Shown: piece after piece, positions 17,388 through 25,136 of the stretch
Numbering within the stretch: position 1 is the stretch's first letter
How the letters are laid out: every line of letters starts with the position of its first letter
Origin: Candidatus Thiodiazotropha sp. (ex Codakia rugifera)
GTDB taxonomy: Bacteria; Pseudomonadota; Gammaproteobacteria; Chromatiales; Chromatiaceae
Length of the DNA: 64,000 bases
Reading direction: 5' to 3'
Assembly: GCA_025656675.1 (NCBI GenBank)
Contig: JAHXHN010000009.1
Span: 59,942 to 123,941 of the forward strand
Position numbers and translations under genes: made by a program
The notes under the pieces: generated by a model
The model's database searches: none
Told to the model about the DNA's origin: nothing
The model's input: only the letters and a program-made list of their open reading frames with translations

Positions 17388-19666
17388 GATTTTTTTCCTC
17401 CGAAGTAGATCAGCAGCGGGGGCAGAAACAGAAAGTCGGCTATAAGGGCAAAGCCGAGGGTGATGGCAGTCAGCATACCCATACCTGCATTGAGTTGGAA
17501 ATGGGAGAAGGCAAGGATACCGAAACCAACCATTAACACCAAAGTGGTTACCCACAGGGCGGTGCCAACAGTGGAGAATGCATAACGAACTGCATCTTCC
17601 TGGTCCATTTTTTTCTCTCGTCGGGCACGAAGATATTTACTGAGAAAATGGACCGTATCATCAACCACAATACCGAGCGTCATGCCCGTCACTACTGAAA
17701 GGGCGAGGCCAACTTCACCGACAAACATACCCCAGAGTCCGAAAGCCATGCCCATAGGCACTAAGTTGGGAATCAGGCTGAGTCCACCGATTCGTAATGA
17801 TTTCAGTGCGAAAATCAAGATGATTGAGATCATTATCAGCGCCAATGTGGTGCCTTTGAGCATGGCAATAATATTACGACTGCCGATATGGGCGAACATG
17901 ATCGTTGGGCTTGCTCCATCAATTCGCATACCCGGTGCATGCTCGGTCAGCCATGCCTGGGCACTCTCCTCGATCTTCAACAACTGTTGCGTGGAAATAC
18001 TCTCCATTGTCACAGTAAAACGTGTGGCAGACTTCTTTACATTGATCTGATTGTTCAGATCAAGTCCAAAGGGGAGGGAGAATTCATACAGCAGCAGGTA
18101 TTGGGCCGACAGATCGCGTTGATCCGGCAGTTGGTACCAATCGTCGTCATCCTCATGCATGTTGCGATTGAGGCGCTTCATGATGTCGGTGATGGAGTTG
18201 ACATGCAACACATAGGGCTGCTGTCTATACCATTGGGCAAACTCCTCTACCTTTTGCAGGAAATTCGGATCGCTGATGCCGCCTGTCTCGCCGCTCTCCA
18301 ATGAGTATTCAACCAGATAGATACCAGTCAGGTTCTCAGTGGTGAAGTCAGTCGCCTGACGAAAGGTGATGGTCTCATCGAAATATTTAACAAACTGATC
18401 GTCAAGCCGATTGTTGGGTATCTGTGAAATGAGGAGCAGAATGACTATGCCCATTCCCCACAGCAACCCTTTTTTATTGCGCACTACAAATTCAGAAAAT
18501 CGAATCATAGCGACACTGCCCAAGGTATCACCACTCAGTGCCTTTACCGGTAGCAGCATCATCAATGCCGGGAGGAAGGTAATGGAGAGAAGGAATGCCA
18601 GTACCACACCCATCGCAGACATGTTACCCAGATCACGGAAAGGGGGCGCTTCACTGAAATTGAGGCTGAGAAAACCGATTGCGGTAGTCAGTGTAGTAAG
18701 AAAAATCGGTTGCAGATTGATTCTCAGACTCTCCATCATCGCCTGATACTTGCTCTCACCGTCGCGCATATTATGTAAGAAATTGACCAGGATATGTACA
18801 CAGTCAGCGATAGCCAGGGTCATGATGACGATCGGTACGGTTGTGGTGGGTGGTGACATCTTGATGCCGAGCCAACCTGTCAGACCCATGGTGGCAATGA
18901 TCATGAGAATAATTATGATCAGGGTAGAAAGTGTGCCGGGAATTGAGCGCAACATCACGACCAGCACCAGAATCACCGCCCCGAACATGACGGGATAGAG
19001 GCTCTTCATGTCATCCATGGAGGCAGAGGGAAAGGCGTTGTTCATCATTACCATGCCGGTAAGATGAACTTTGATATGGGGATAGTCCGCTTCCAGATTG
19101 CGTACCATCTCTCTGGCCATACTGGCTACCTCAGGCACTTCGGTCAATTTTTTACCCGGCAGTTGAACCGTTACATTGACACCGGTGGTATGGGCGTTAG
19201 GTGATATGAGCCGATTGACCAACAACGGGTCACTGGTAGCGATCTGCTGTTTGTCTGCCAGTTGTTCTTCTGTCAGCAATTGGGGGTCCAACACCAGATC
19301 CTCAACCACCAGGTCATCGCCTTCCGCATAGGTATGCTGGAAATTGGTGATGGAGTCGACCCGCAGCGAGTAGGGGATCTGCCAGGCTTGTTTGGTCAGT
19401 GCCGCGACAGCGGTCAGTGTCTCTCTGGAAAAAACTTTGCCGTTCCGGGGTTCGATGACAAACAGTACATTATCATTTTTGGTGTAGGTGTTCTGAAGTT
19501 GTTCGAAGGCCTTAAGTTGAGGGTTCTCCTCGCTGAAAAACATCCGGTAGTCATTGCTGAATTGTAGCTGTTTTACACCACTTCCCATCAGTAGGGATAG
19601 TGTCACAGCGAGAAATATCACCAGTAACCTATGCTTCAATACAAACTGAAAAAATGCTTCGCTCAT
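17384..19666 (-). CDS. RND superfamily exporter (MMPL type)
   Basis: This 760-aa inner-membrane transporter has two homologous halves, each with one helix, a periplasmic domain and about five further helices (helical clusters near residues 205-380 and 600-755). This is the MMPL/SSD arrangement rather than the 1000-aa AcrB one. The start at 19666 has AGGGA upstream. Proton-driven export of a hydrophobic molecule or lipid is expected. It lies 85 bp downstream of the TetR gene on the same strand, and its stop overlaps the LolA-like start. The operon is likely repressed by the TetR protein through the operator at 20370-20387. Confidence 0.85.
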   Translation of the reverse strand: MSEAFFQFVLKHRLLVIFLAVTLSLLMGSGVKQLQFSNDYRMFFSEENPQLKAFEQLQNTYTKNDNVLFVIEPRNGKVFSRETLTAVAALTKQAWQIPYSLRVDSITNFQHTYAEGDDLVVEDLVLDPQLLTEEQLADKQQIATSDPLLVNRLISPNAHTTGVNVTVQLPGKKLTEVPEVASMAREMVRNLEADYPHIKVHLTGMVMMNNAFPSASMDDMKSLYPVMFGAVILVLVVMLRSIPGTLSTLIIIILMIIATMGLTGWLGIKMSPPTTTVPIVIMTLAIADCVHILVNFLHNMRDGESKYQAMMESLRINLQPIFLTTLTTAIGFLSLNFSEAPPFRDLGNMSAMGVVLAFLLSITFLPALMMLLPVKALSGDTLGSVAMIRFSEFVVRNKKGLLWGMGIVILLLISQIPNNRLDDQFVKYFDETITFRQATDFTTENLTGIYLVEYSLESGETGGISDPNFLQKVEEFAQWYRQQPYVLHVNSITDIMKRLNRNMHEDDDDWYQLPDQRDLSAQYLLLYEFSLPFGLDLNNQINVKKSATRFTVTMESISTQQLLKIEESAQAWLTEHAPGMRIDGASPTIMFAHIGSRNIIAMLKGTTLALIMISIILIFALKSLRIGGLSLIPNLVPMGMAFGLWGMFVGEVGLALSVVTGMTLGIVVDDTVHFLSKYLRARREKKMDQEDAVRYAFSTVGTALWVTTLVLMVGFGILAFSHFQLNAGMGMLTAITLGFALIADFLFLPPLLIYFGGKKS

Positions 19667-19751
19667 TGTTCTGTCCCTGTCACTGTTTTTGTTGTATCGG
19701 ATGTTCAATATTTCAATCCTTCGAAATTATTCTGCCTATTCTGATTAAAGC

Positions 19752-20348
19752 TTAAGCACGGAGACTATTCAGATAGTTCATCAGTCCCTTGCCGCAGCGC
19801 ATCAGTTCGTTGTGGCTCTGTGCATTTTTTGCCATGCTCATACAACCCTCAAGGGAGGCCAAAATGAAAAATGCTGTATCAGCAGCGTCGATAGAGGTAT
19901 TTACGCTGCCTTGCTGCTGTCCTCTGGTCAGGAGTGCTTCAATACTGGATTGCCAGCGCTGATAGAGTGTATCAACCCGCTGACGAAAGCCATCATCGAT
20001 GGCTGACATCTCCTGTGCCAAATTGTTAAGCGGGCAGCCAAGGGTGATCTCTTCACATTCATAGTGATCACCCAACTGTTTGATTGCTGCCTTCAGGACC
20101 TCGATCGGATGTCCGGGTTGCTGCATGGGTTTGAACCAGAGTGATTCCAATTCATCGGTGATATGTTCGTCCAGCACCGCATATCCGAGTTGTAGTTTAC
20201 TGCTGAAGTGGTGATAGAGGGCGCCTTTCGTCACACCGGTCCGATCCAGAATGGCATTCAGGCTGGCAGCTTGAAAACCATACCGGTGGATCTCCTCGTA
20301 GGCAGCTTTCAGGAGTGATTGTCGGGTGCTGCCGGCATCAGCATTCAT
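19752..20348 (-). CDS. TetR family transcriptional repressor
   Basis: A 198-aa regulator. The N-terminal helix-turn-helix is clear (about residues 25-50), with the family block GVTKGALYHHFSSK. The C-terminal domain is ligand-binding and variable. It is first in the operon with the RND exporter, LolA-like and OM genes. An 18-bp operator-like inverted repeat over its own -10 predicts autorepression and repression of the whole operon, lifted by a hydrophobic ligand that may also be the exported molecule. The ligand is not known. Confidence 0.9.
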   Translation of the reverse strand: MNADAGSTRQSLLKAAYEEIHRYGFQAASLNAILDRTGVTKGALYHHFSSKLQLGYAVLDEHITDELESLWFKPMQQPGHPIEVLKAAIKQLGDHYECEEITLGCPLNNLAQEMSAIDDGFRQRVDTLYQRWQSSIEALLTRGQQQGSVNTSIDAADTAFFILASLEGCMSMAKNAQSHNELMRCGKGLMNYLNSLRA

Positions 20349-20369
20349 GATTTCTTGTAAAATTCACCA

Positions 20370-20387
20370 ACATACCAACCAGTATGT
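20370..20387. promoter_or_regulatory. TetR-type operator
   Basis: ACATACCAACCAGTATGT is an inverted repeat with 6-bp arms (ACATAC/GTATGT) and a 6-bp centre, 21 bases upstream of the TetR start codon. The form is typical of TetR-family operators. The left arm on the minus strand contains the predicted -10 element, so binding would block RNA polymerase. Confidence 0.75.
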
Positions 20388-20409
20388 ATCTCTGTTTGCA
20401 GACTGTCAA
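20381..20409 (-). promoter_or_regulatory. Sigma-70 promoter of the TetR/RND operon
   Basis: On the minus strand TTGACA (20404-20409) is a perfect -35, followed by 17 bases and CATACT (20381-20386) as a weaker -10. The -10 lies inside the operator. Transcription would run into the TetR gene. Confidence 0.7.
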
Positions 20410-20950
20410 ATCTCATCTGTGCAACTGTCTGTTGGGTATTGTTTCAAAGAGTTTGGCCAATATTTTTATAATATCCTTTACGAGGTGTAACCTGTGGTCA
20501 TAAGTTGTAACCTCGGGTGACCTGCAACTTCTTGAGTTAAAAAGAAGAAAAAAAGATTTCACCCTATTTTCCACAAAACCAAGGCTTCAAATTTTCACTG
20601 ACCTCAATCCATGCTGTTTCATGGTGGTCCAGGTAATTGTTGTTGTTTTGGCCGTTAACGCGACCCAGGAGGAGGGTAGGATCTGTTTTTCAGTATAAGT
20701 GAACACAAATTGTGTATATTGCGTGGAAGGTGAGGCAGTATTTTTTTATAGGGTGTGATCGAGCTTTCGCAGATGTTATCTGCCTTAACCCATCCCTTCG
20801 CCCGGTGGTCATGTGTTGTATAGCTTAGCGGTAACCGCCTTCGATGCACTAGATTTTCTATACAGCGCTTTCATGCCTGCATTGCAGGGTGCTGAGAATA
20901 AACTGCATGGCTAACTGGACTATTTGAGTGGGGTTAACTGTCCTAACTGT
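20410..20950. other. 540-bp spacer without a gene; 13-bp palindrome
   Basis: No coding region was supported. ACACAAATTGTGT at 20703-20715 is a perfect odd palindrome of the kind bound by dimeric regulators. A TATAAT lies near 20470 without a matched -35. The flanking genes both run on the minus strand, so a promoter for the TetR gene is accounted for elsewhere. Confidence 0.4.
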
Positions 20951-21394
20951 TTACTTCAGCTGACGCTGTATTGTTTTATTTATATCACTATCTTTTAACC
21001 ATGGGTGATCAATGTATTCACCCCGCTTAATCCATTGATAGGCAACACTGACCGGTATTCCATGACTATATTTAGATACGAAATTTTGTTTCGTTCTTTC
21101 AACATTTTTTGAAAGTTCCACATTGTTTGGGTTTTCTTCAATGAGTTCATCAAGACTATCCAGTACAGGTTCAAGAGGCAATAAACTACCTTCATTGTCT
21201 GCTTCCGCAACTATCTTATCTCGTTTTATTCCAATGTTTCTTAAGTCACGCATGGCTAACTTGTTGAGATGCAACATCTGTTCGGAAGACAAAACAACCG
21301 CCTTCTGTCCTTTAGGAACAAAAACCAATCGGCGAGTAAAAAATAAATAGGTAATTATTAGTGCAATTACGATCAGCAGCGCTAGTACATCCAC
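20951..21394 (-). CDS. Membrane-anchored hypothetical protein
   Basis: A 147-aa protein with one N-terminal transmembrane helix (about residues 3-20), then a basic FTRRLVFVPKGQK segment that sets the orientation with the long part in the cytoplasm. The rest is charged and helical. No family was recognised. The gene stands alone between two long spacers. Codon use and open length support it as real; an operon or function cannot be inferred. Confidence 0.55.
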   Translation of the reverse strand: MDVLALLIVIALIITYLFFTRRLVFVPKGQKAVVLSSEQMLHLNKLAMRDLRNIGIKRDKIVAEADNEGSLLPLEPVLDSLDELIEENPNNVELSKNVERTKQNFVSKYSHGIPVSVAYQWIKRGEYIDHPWLKDSDINKTIQRQLK

Positions 21395-21483
21395 AAAAAA
21401 TCCCGGGTTATTATTTTCTTGTAATTTAACGGATCATTTTTTTAGATTAAAAGCACTCCAGATTAATATCAAGGAAAGATCAC

Positions 21484-21534
21484 ATGTACTTTGACGATTT
21501 TAACAGTTTATGGATTGACGAAGAGTATGATTGA
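21484..21534 (+). CDS. Possible 16-aa acidic micro-peptide
   Basis: An ATG with AAGGA eight bases upstream opens a frame of 16 codons rich in Asp, Glu and aromatic residues (MYFDDFNSLWIDEEYD). There is no homology claim. It could be a leader peptide or chance; no gene follows closely. Confidence 0.2.
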   Translation: MYFDDFNSLWIDEEYD

Positions 21535-21992
21535 ACAATATGTGCCATTAAAAACCGCTGGAACCTATCGACTTGTATAAATTGTTCCATGTCGAATTCA
21601 TGTTTATTCCCAATTCTATTGTTCGCTATTTCAACTGTGCCACTTGGGTACTTAGATAGCTCCTGGATTTTTATGGACGGTCACAGGGTATAACAACCAT
21701 TGGGCAGGTGGCCGGTTACTTATATATTGTAAAAAAAATTTTATAAAAATTGGATATGAAATCAGTCTGTCATACACAAAAATTTCTTTGTCCATCCGTA
21801 CATAATTTTTTATGGTTGGATCAATGTTGCAGACATTTCAGATATTGTGTGGCTATGTTGTGTAGCAATTACCACTATGAGTCAATCTAATCTGCATGCA
21901 GTTTTAGACTGAATTTTTTATTCTCGAATGACAGAGTTTGTATGAGTCAAAGTTGAATCTGATGGTTATGGGGTATTGGGGGAGGATCTGTA

Positions 21993-22046
21993 ATGAGAGA
22001 GACTTTAAGGTGCCAATTTCAAGGTGAGTATCAGTATGGGAATTAA
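21993..22046 (+). CDS. Possible 17-aa micro-peptide with strong SD
   Basis: GGGGGAGG precedes this ATG at an ideal distance, making it one of the best ribosome binding sites in the window, yet the frame has only 17 codons. It ends just before the promoter of the predicted small RNA. A leader role or a chance match are both possible. Confidence 0.25.
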   Translation: MRETLRCQFQGEYQYGN

Positions 22047-22060
22047 GTCATTGGACCGGC

Positions 22061-22088
22061 TTGAAAACCATACATTTTGTAATATAAT
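22061..22088 (+). promoter_or_regulatory. Strong sigma-70 promoter of predicted sRNA
   Basis: TTGAAA at 22061-22066, a 16-base spacer, and a perfect TATAAT at 22083-22088. Transcription would begin near 22095. No open reading frame follows, but an intrinsic terminator lies about 175 bases on. Confidence 0.6.
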
Positions 22089-22094
22089 TATAAG

Positions 22095-22291
22095 CGTCTC
22101 TGGATGTAAACAGGTTTAATCCTAGGTCCAACAATCGGGATAACGATTACGCAAAACGGTGTGATCTGGTAGATACCAACGACACAAGTGAAGATTATAT
22201 TGCGTGTCAGGCCTAGATTGGTGTGTCCAAACAGTTAAACTTAATTTAGACATCTAGAGTTAACAGAACCCCGCTTCGGCGGGGTTTTTTT
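22095..22291 (+). ncRNA. Predicted small RNA of about 195 nt, unknown family
   Basis: The interval runs from the expected start of the TTGAAA/TATAAT promoter to the end of an intrinsic terminator. It has no reading frame with a ribosome binding site. Length would suit 6S RNA or GcvB, but the sequence does not show the known features of either, and it is not tmRNA or RNase P. It lies in an otherwise empty 1.2-kb spacer, so it is proposed as an independent sRNA gene. Confidence 0.45.
22267..22291 (+). terminator. Intrinsic terminator
   Basis: AACCCCGC-TTCG-GCGGGG followed by seven T is a textbook Rho-independent terminator with a stable UUCG tetraloop, reading on the plus strand. No protein gene lies upstream on that strand for almost 9 kb, so it most likely ends the predicted sRNA. 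Confidence 0.9.
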
Positions 22292-22650
22292 ATAGCGGGT
22301 AAAAAAACATCAAAATCACGTAATTTCCCCGGAATCGATACCTTAACTCCTTGCTATTGTTTGGTCTGGAAAGGAATAAACAAGGCTGATCTATATAATA
22401 TGTTAGTGAGTTAACAATTTGATTATCAATGAAAACATAGAGTTACAGTTGGCCTGACAAGTTGTAACATATAGGGTACTACACGAGTGATGACCTGTTG
22501 TACAGAACTCCCTATACTGGACCTCCAACAACAACCCGGCACACATCCTGTGGCTTGTGCAGCCTGATCTCGGTGTGAGGGTTAGGTAATCAGAATGGGT
22601 ACCTGAACCTATTGATTCAGGCAGTACACAACAAGAAAGGGGAGATCTGT
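22292..22650. other. Spacer upstream of the Rad50-like operon
   Basis: No gene is supported in these 359 bases. A TATAAT at 22394-22399 lacks a fitting -35. The promoter for the downstream operon is presumably here but could not be placed with confidence. Confidence 0.4.
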
Positions 22651-22848
22651 ATGTCTTCGTCTGAACAGACTACACATCAGGAGAATCTGTCATTGGGGGC
22701 ATCAGCCCAGGAATTCCTAGACTATTGCGCGGCAGAGCGTGAACGGAGGCTCAACTCCGGTGAGGCATTCGATGAGGAGACATTCGATCAGGCAATCGAA
22801 ATGGTCATGAGTAAGCTGAAAGTGCTGGCAGATGAGGGTTGGTCATGA
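22651..22848 (+). CDS. 65-aa partner of the Rad50-like ATPase
   Basis: A small acidic, helical protein, with a start chosen at 22651 because GGGGAG lies eight bases upstream; the frame is open back to 22612. No domain was recognised. Its TGA overlaps the ATPase ATG by the classic ATGA arrangement, so the two are made together. It might be a subunit or regulator of the ATPase. The composition (many Glu, Ala, Arg; no Cys-rich motif) gives no hint of nuclease activity. Confidence 0.7.
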   Translation: MSSSEQTTHQENLSLGASAQEFLDYCAAERERRLNSGEAFDEETFDQAIEMVMSKLKVLADEGWS

Positions 22849-24743
22849 TTATCAATGCCATTCAATCTAGCAATATTCTGAAATACGCCGATCTGGATTT
22901 GCAGGATATTCCTGAGCAGGGATTGATCGCTGTTTCCGGACCCAATGAATCGGGTAAGAGTTCGATTGGTGAAACCGTCTGTTTCGCCCTGTTTGGTAGA
23001 ACCTTCTCTCTGAATATGGATGAGCTATCCAAGGTGATCCGCTGGGGGGAGACCCACTGTTCAGCAAAACTGGAATTCACCCCCCGGGATGGGAAAAGAT
23101 ACAGATTGGAGCGTTTTCTTGATGATGCGGGCAACCACAGTGCCCGTTTGACACTTGCTGCGTCAGCATCTAACGATGAACCCATAGCCCGAGGTGTAGA
23201 ACAGGTTGCAGATAAGGTCTATGAACTCATCGGCTATGAGTATGAAGAATTTGTGGAGTCCTTCTATCTGGCACAGCGAGAGATCACCACACCGCATCCC
23301 CATAGCTACGCGGTCAAGACCATGGCAGGACTTGTGACTTTGGAATACTGTGATGCAGCCTGCAAGGAGGATAAGGAAGAGACCCTCAATGAAGTTGAGC
23401 AACGTCAGACTGAGCAGGTCACTGTACAGGGCCAAATTGAAGAGGTTGGCATCGATCCTCAGCTGATGCCATCCCTGGAAAGCGAACATGCTGAGATTTC
23501 CAGGCACATGGATGAATCCAACCGGCTGATCGAGCAGTTGGATGATGCGTCCATTGCTTATCAGGATGCGCTTCCAAAACGGGAGAAAGCCCTCTCGGCT
23601 CGCGGCCGAGCCGGCTTTTTTCGATTCATCTTTCTCTTGTTGACCCTGCTTGCAGGTGGCGCCTGGTATGTGCTGGCAAAGATGCCAGAGCATGAGTATG
23701 CGCTGCAGTTATCTGAATTTATCGGCAACATGGCGCCTAACTGGCAAGCGTCTTGGCTGCTCTATGCTGCAGCTGCCTTTGCGCTGCTGTTTGTGATTTT
23801 CTGGATACGCCGGGTGTCGAATCACAGCAGTACGAAAGCCTATGATGAGACGGCATCTGTATTGGCAACGGCCCTGGACAATCTCAGCAGTCTGCCAGCT
23901 GTAGAAATACAGGACGATAGCGAGGTGTCTGAGGCAGCATCAGAGGTCGCGTCCACTGAATCCTTATCATCAGAAGAGCAGGTTGGCTCTGAATCCGAAT
24001 CCATCGTGGTCGACCGTGCCGCCCGGGAACGCCTGAGTCAACGGGTCAGTGACTGGAGTGCCGGCATAGCCGAGGTCAGGGATGGCGTGGGTCATGAAGA
24101 GAGTCAATTACGAAAAGGTGTGGAAGTGGACAGGCGCCGTCTGGGACAGCTCGATCAAGTCATTGCACAAGAGCAGGAGCGGTTGGACAGGGTCGAACAA
24201 CTTCAGGGTATCAAGGCCGACTTAAAGCAGAAGATTGAGGAAAAAGAGCGCCACATGGCTATCTGCGCTGTCGCGGATGAGTTGATTCAGGGCACCACAC
24301 GTGAGGTCTCCCATCAATTCAATCGCAAGCTTCGTGGGCTGGTCAGCAAAACGCTCCCTCTATTTACTGAAAACCGTTACGAACATCTTCAAATCGATGA
24401 TGATCTGAGCGTACGTGCCTTCTCCAGTGAGAAACGGGACTTTATGGATCTGGATGAGATCTCCAGTGGTACCCAGCGACAAATCATGCTGGCAGTACGT
24501 CTGGCCCTCTCACAGGAGTTGGTCGATCGGGCTGTACAGGGCAGTCAGTTCCTCTTCCTAGATGAGCCCTTTGCCTTTTTTGATGAGAAACGCACCCGCA
24601 GCTCATTGACCGTATTGCCGACACTGAGTGAAGAGTTAAACCAGATCTGGATAGTCGCACAGGATTTTGCCGACGATCTGAAATTCGATCTGCATGTGCA
24701 TTGCGATCGGGAGAGTGATTCAATTCCACTGAAGCAAGCGTAA
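22845..24743 (+). CDS. Membrane-anchored Rad50/SMC-like ATPase
   Basis: A 632-aa ABC-type ATPase of the Rad50/SbcC/YhaN kind. Walker A is GPNESGKSS at about residues 35-43. The signature-like SSGTQRQIMLAVRLAL and Walker B FLFLDEPFAFFDEKR lie near the C-terminus, so two half-sites must be joined by the intervening arms. Unlike SbcC, the arms are short and the middle holds two hydrophobic helices (about residues 262-282 and 304-325), so the tip is set in the membrane. An acidic Ser/Glu-rich linker follows the second helix. No Mre11-type nuclease gene is adjacent; only the 65-aa protein precedes it with an ATGA overlap. The closest described architecture is the membrane-associated YhaN type. Function is unknown; a role in DNA maintenance or defence at the membrane is inference. 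Confidence 0.75.
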   Translation: MIINAIQSSNILKYADLDLQDIPEQGLIAVSGPNESGKSSIGETVCFALFGRTFSLNMDELSKVIRWGETHCSAKLEFTPRDGKRYRLERFLDDAGNHSARLTLAASASNDEPIARGVEQVADKVYELIGYEYEEFVESFYLAQREITTPHPHSYAVKTMAGLVTLEYCDAACKEDKEETLNEVEQRQTEQVTVQGQIEEVGIDPQLMPSLESEHAEISRHMDESNRLIEQLDDASIAYQDALPKREKALSARGRAGFFRFIFLLLTLLAGGAWYVLAKMPEHEYALQLSEFIGNMAPNWQASWLLYAAAAFALLFVIFWIRRVSNHSSTKAYDETASVLATALDNLSSLPAVEIQDDSEVSEAASEVASTESLSSEEQVGSESESIVVDRAARERLSQRVSDWSAGIAEVRDGVGHEESQLRKGVEVDRRRLGQLDQVIAQEQERLDRVEQLQGIKADLKQKIEEKERHMAICAVADELIQGTTREVSHQFNRKLRGLVSKTLPLFTENRYEHLQIDDDLSVRAFSSEKRDFMDLDEISSGTQRQIMLAVRLALSQELVDRAVQGSQFLFLDEPFAFFDEKRTRSSLTVLPTLSEELNQIWIVAQDFADDLKFDLHVHCDRESDSIPLKQA

Positions 24744-25136
24744 CCGGTCCGTAAACATAAGCCCATGGGTTGTTTATCTGGATTTTTAACTGGTTTTGCC
24801 ATTCAGTAGGTTGTGGACCAGTCGCACCATATCGGTCTCGGATCAAACCAAACGGCTGGATCGTTTATGCTGTTGTGCATATTTTGATGTTGTATGAACC
24901 TTTATACAGTGTTTGGTGCGACAGGCCACACCCTACGAGGTTGTCCTGTTTGTTGATTGCAACATGCTCCATAGGCTATGTCACCTCACGAGTGGTCCTG
25001 TTAATATGTCAAGGTGCTGCACCGGACAGAATCACGCCATTTGCGTTTATTCGTCGACAATCCTCTCTAAGCTAGCCAATACAATTGTGATGACTTCCAT
25101 TATCTGTCCATCCGACCAGGATAGGAGTCTTGGGGT
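24744..25136. other. Spacer before hrpB, no gene supported
   Basis: Overlapping frames of 60-100 codons exist here on both strands but none has an SD, a recognisable family or consistent codon use. AGGAG near 25122 serves the downstream helicase gene. Confidence 0.4.

Noticed and set aside
20655..20849. 64-codon minus-strand frame in the TetR spacer
   Set aside because: No SD or recognisable domain; only one of several frames of similar length.
22095..22291. 6S RNA or GcvB as identity of the predicted sRNA
   Set aside because: Length fits, but no matching conserved segments were seen, so the family is left open.
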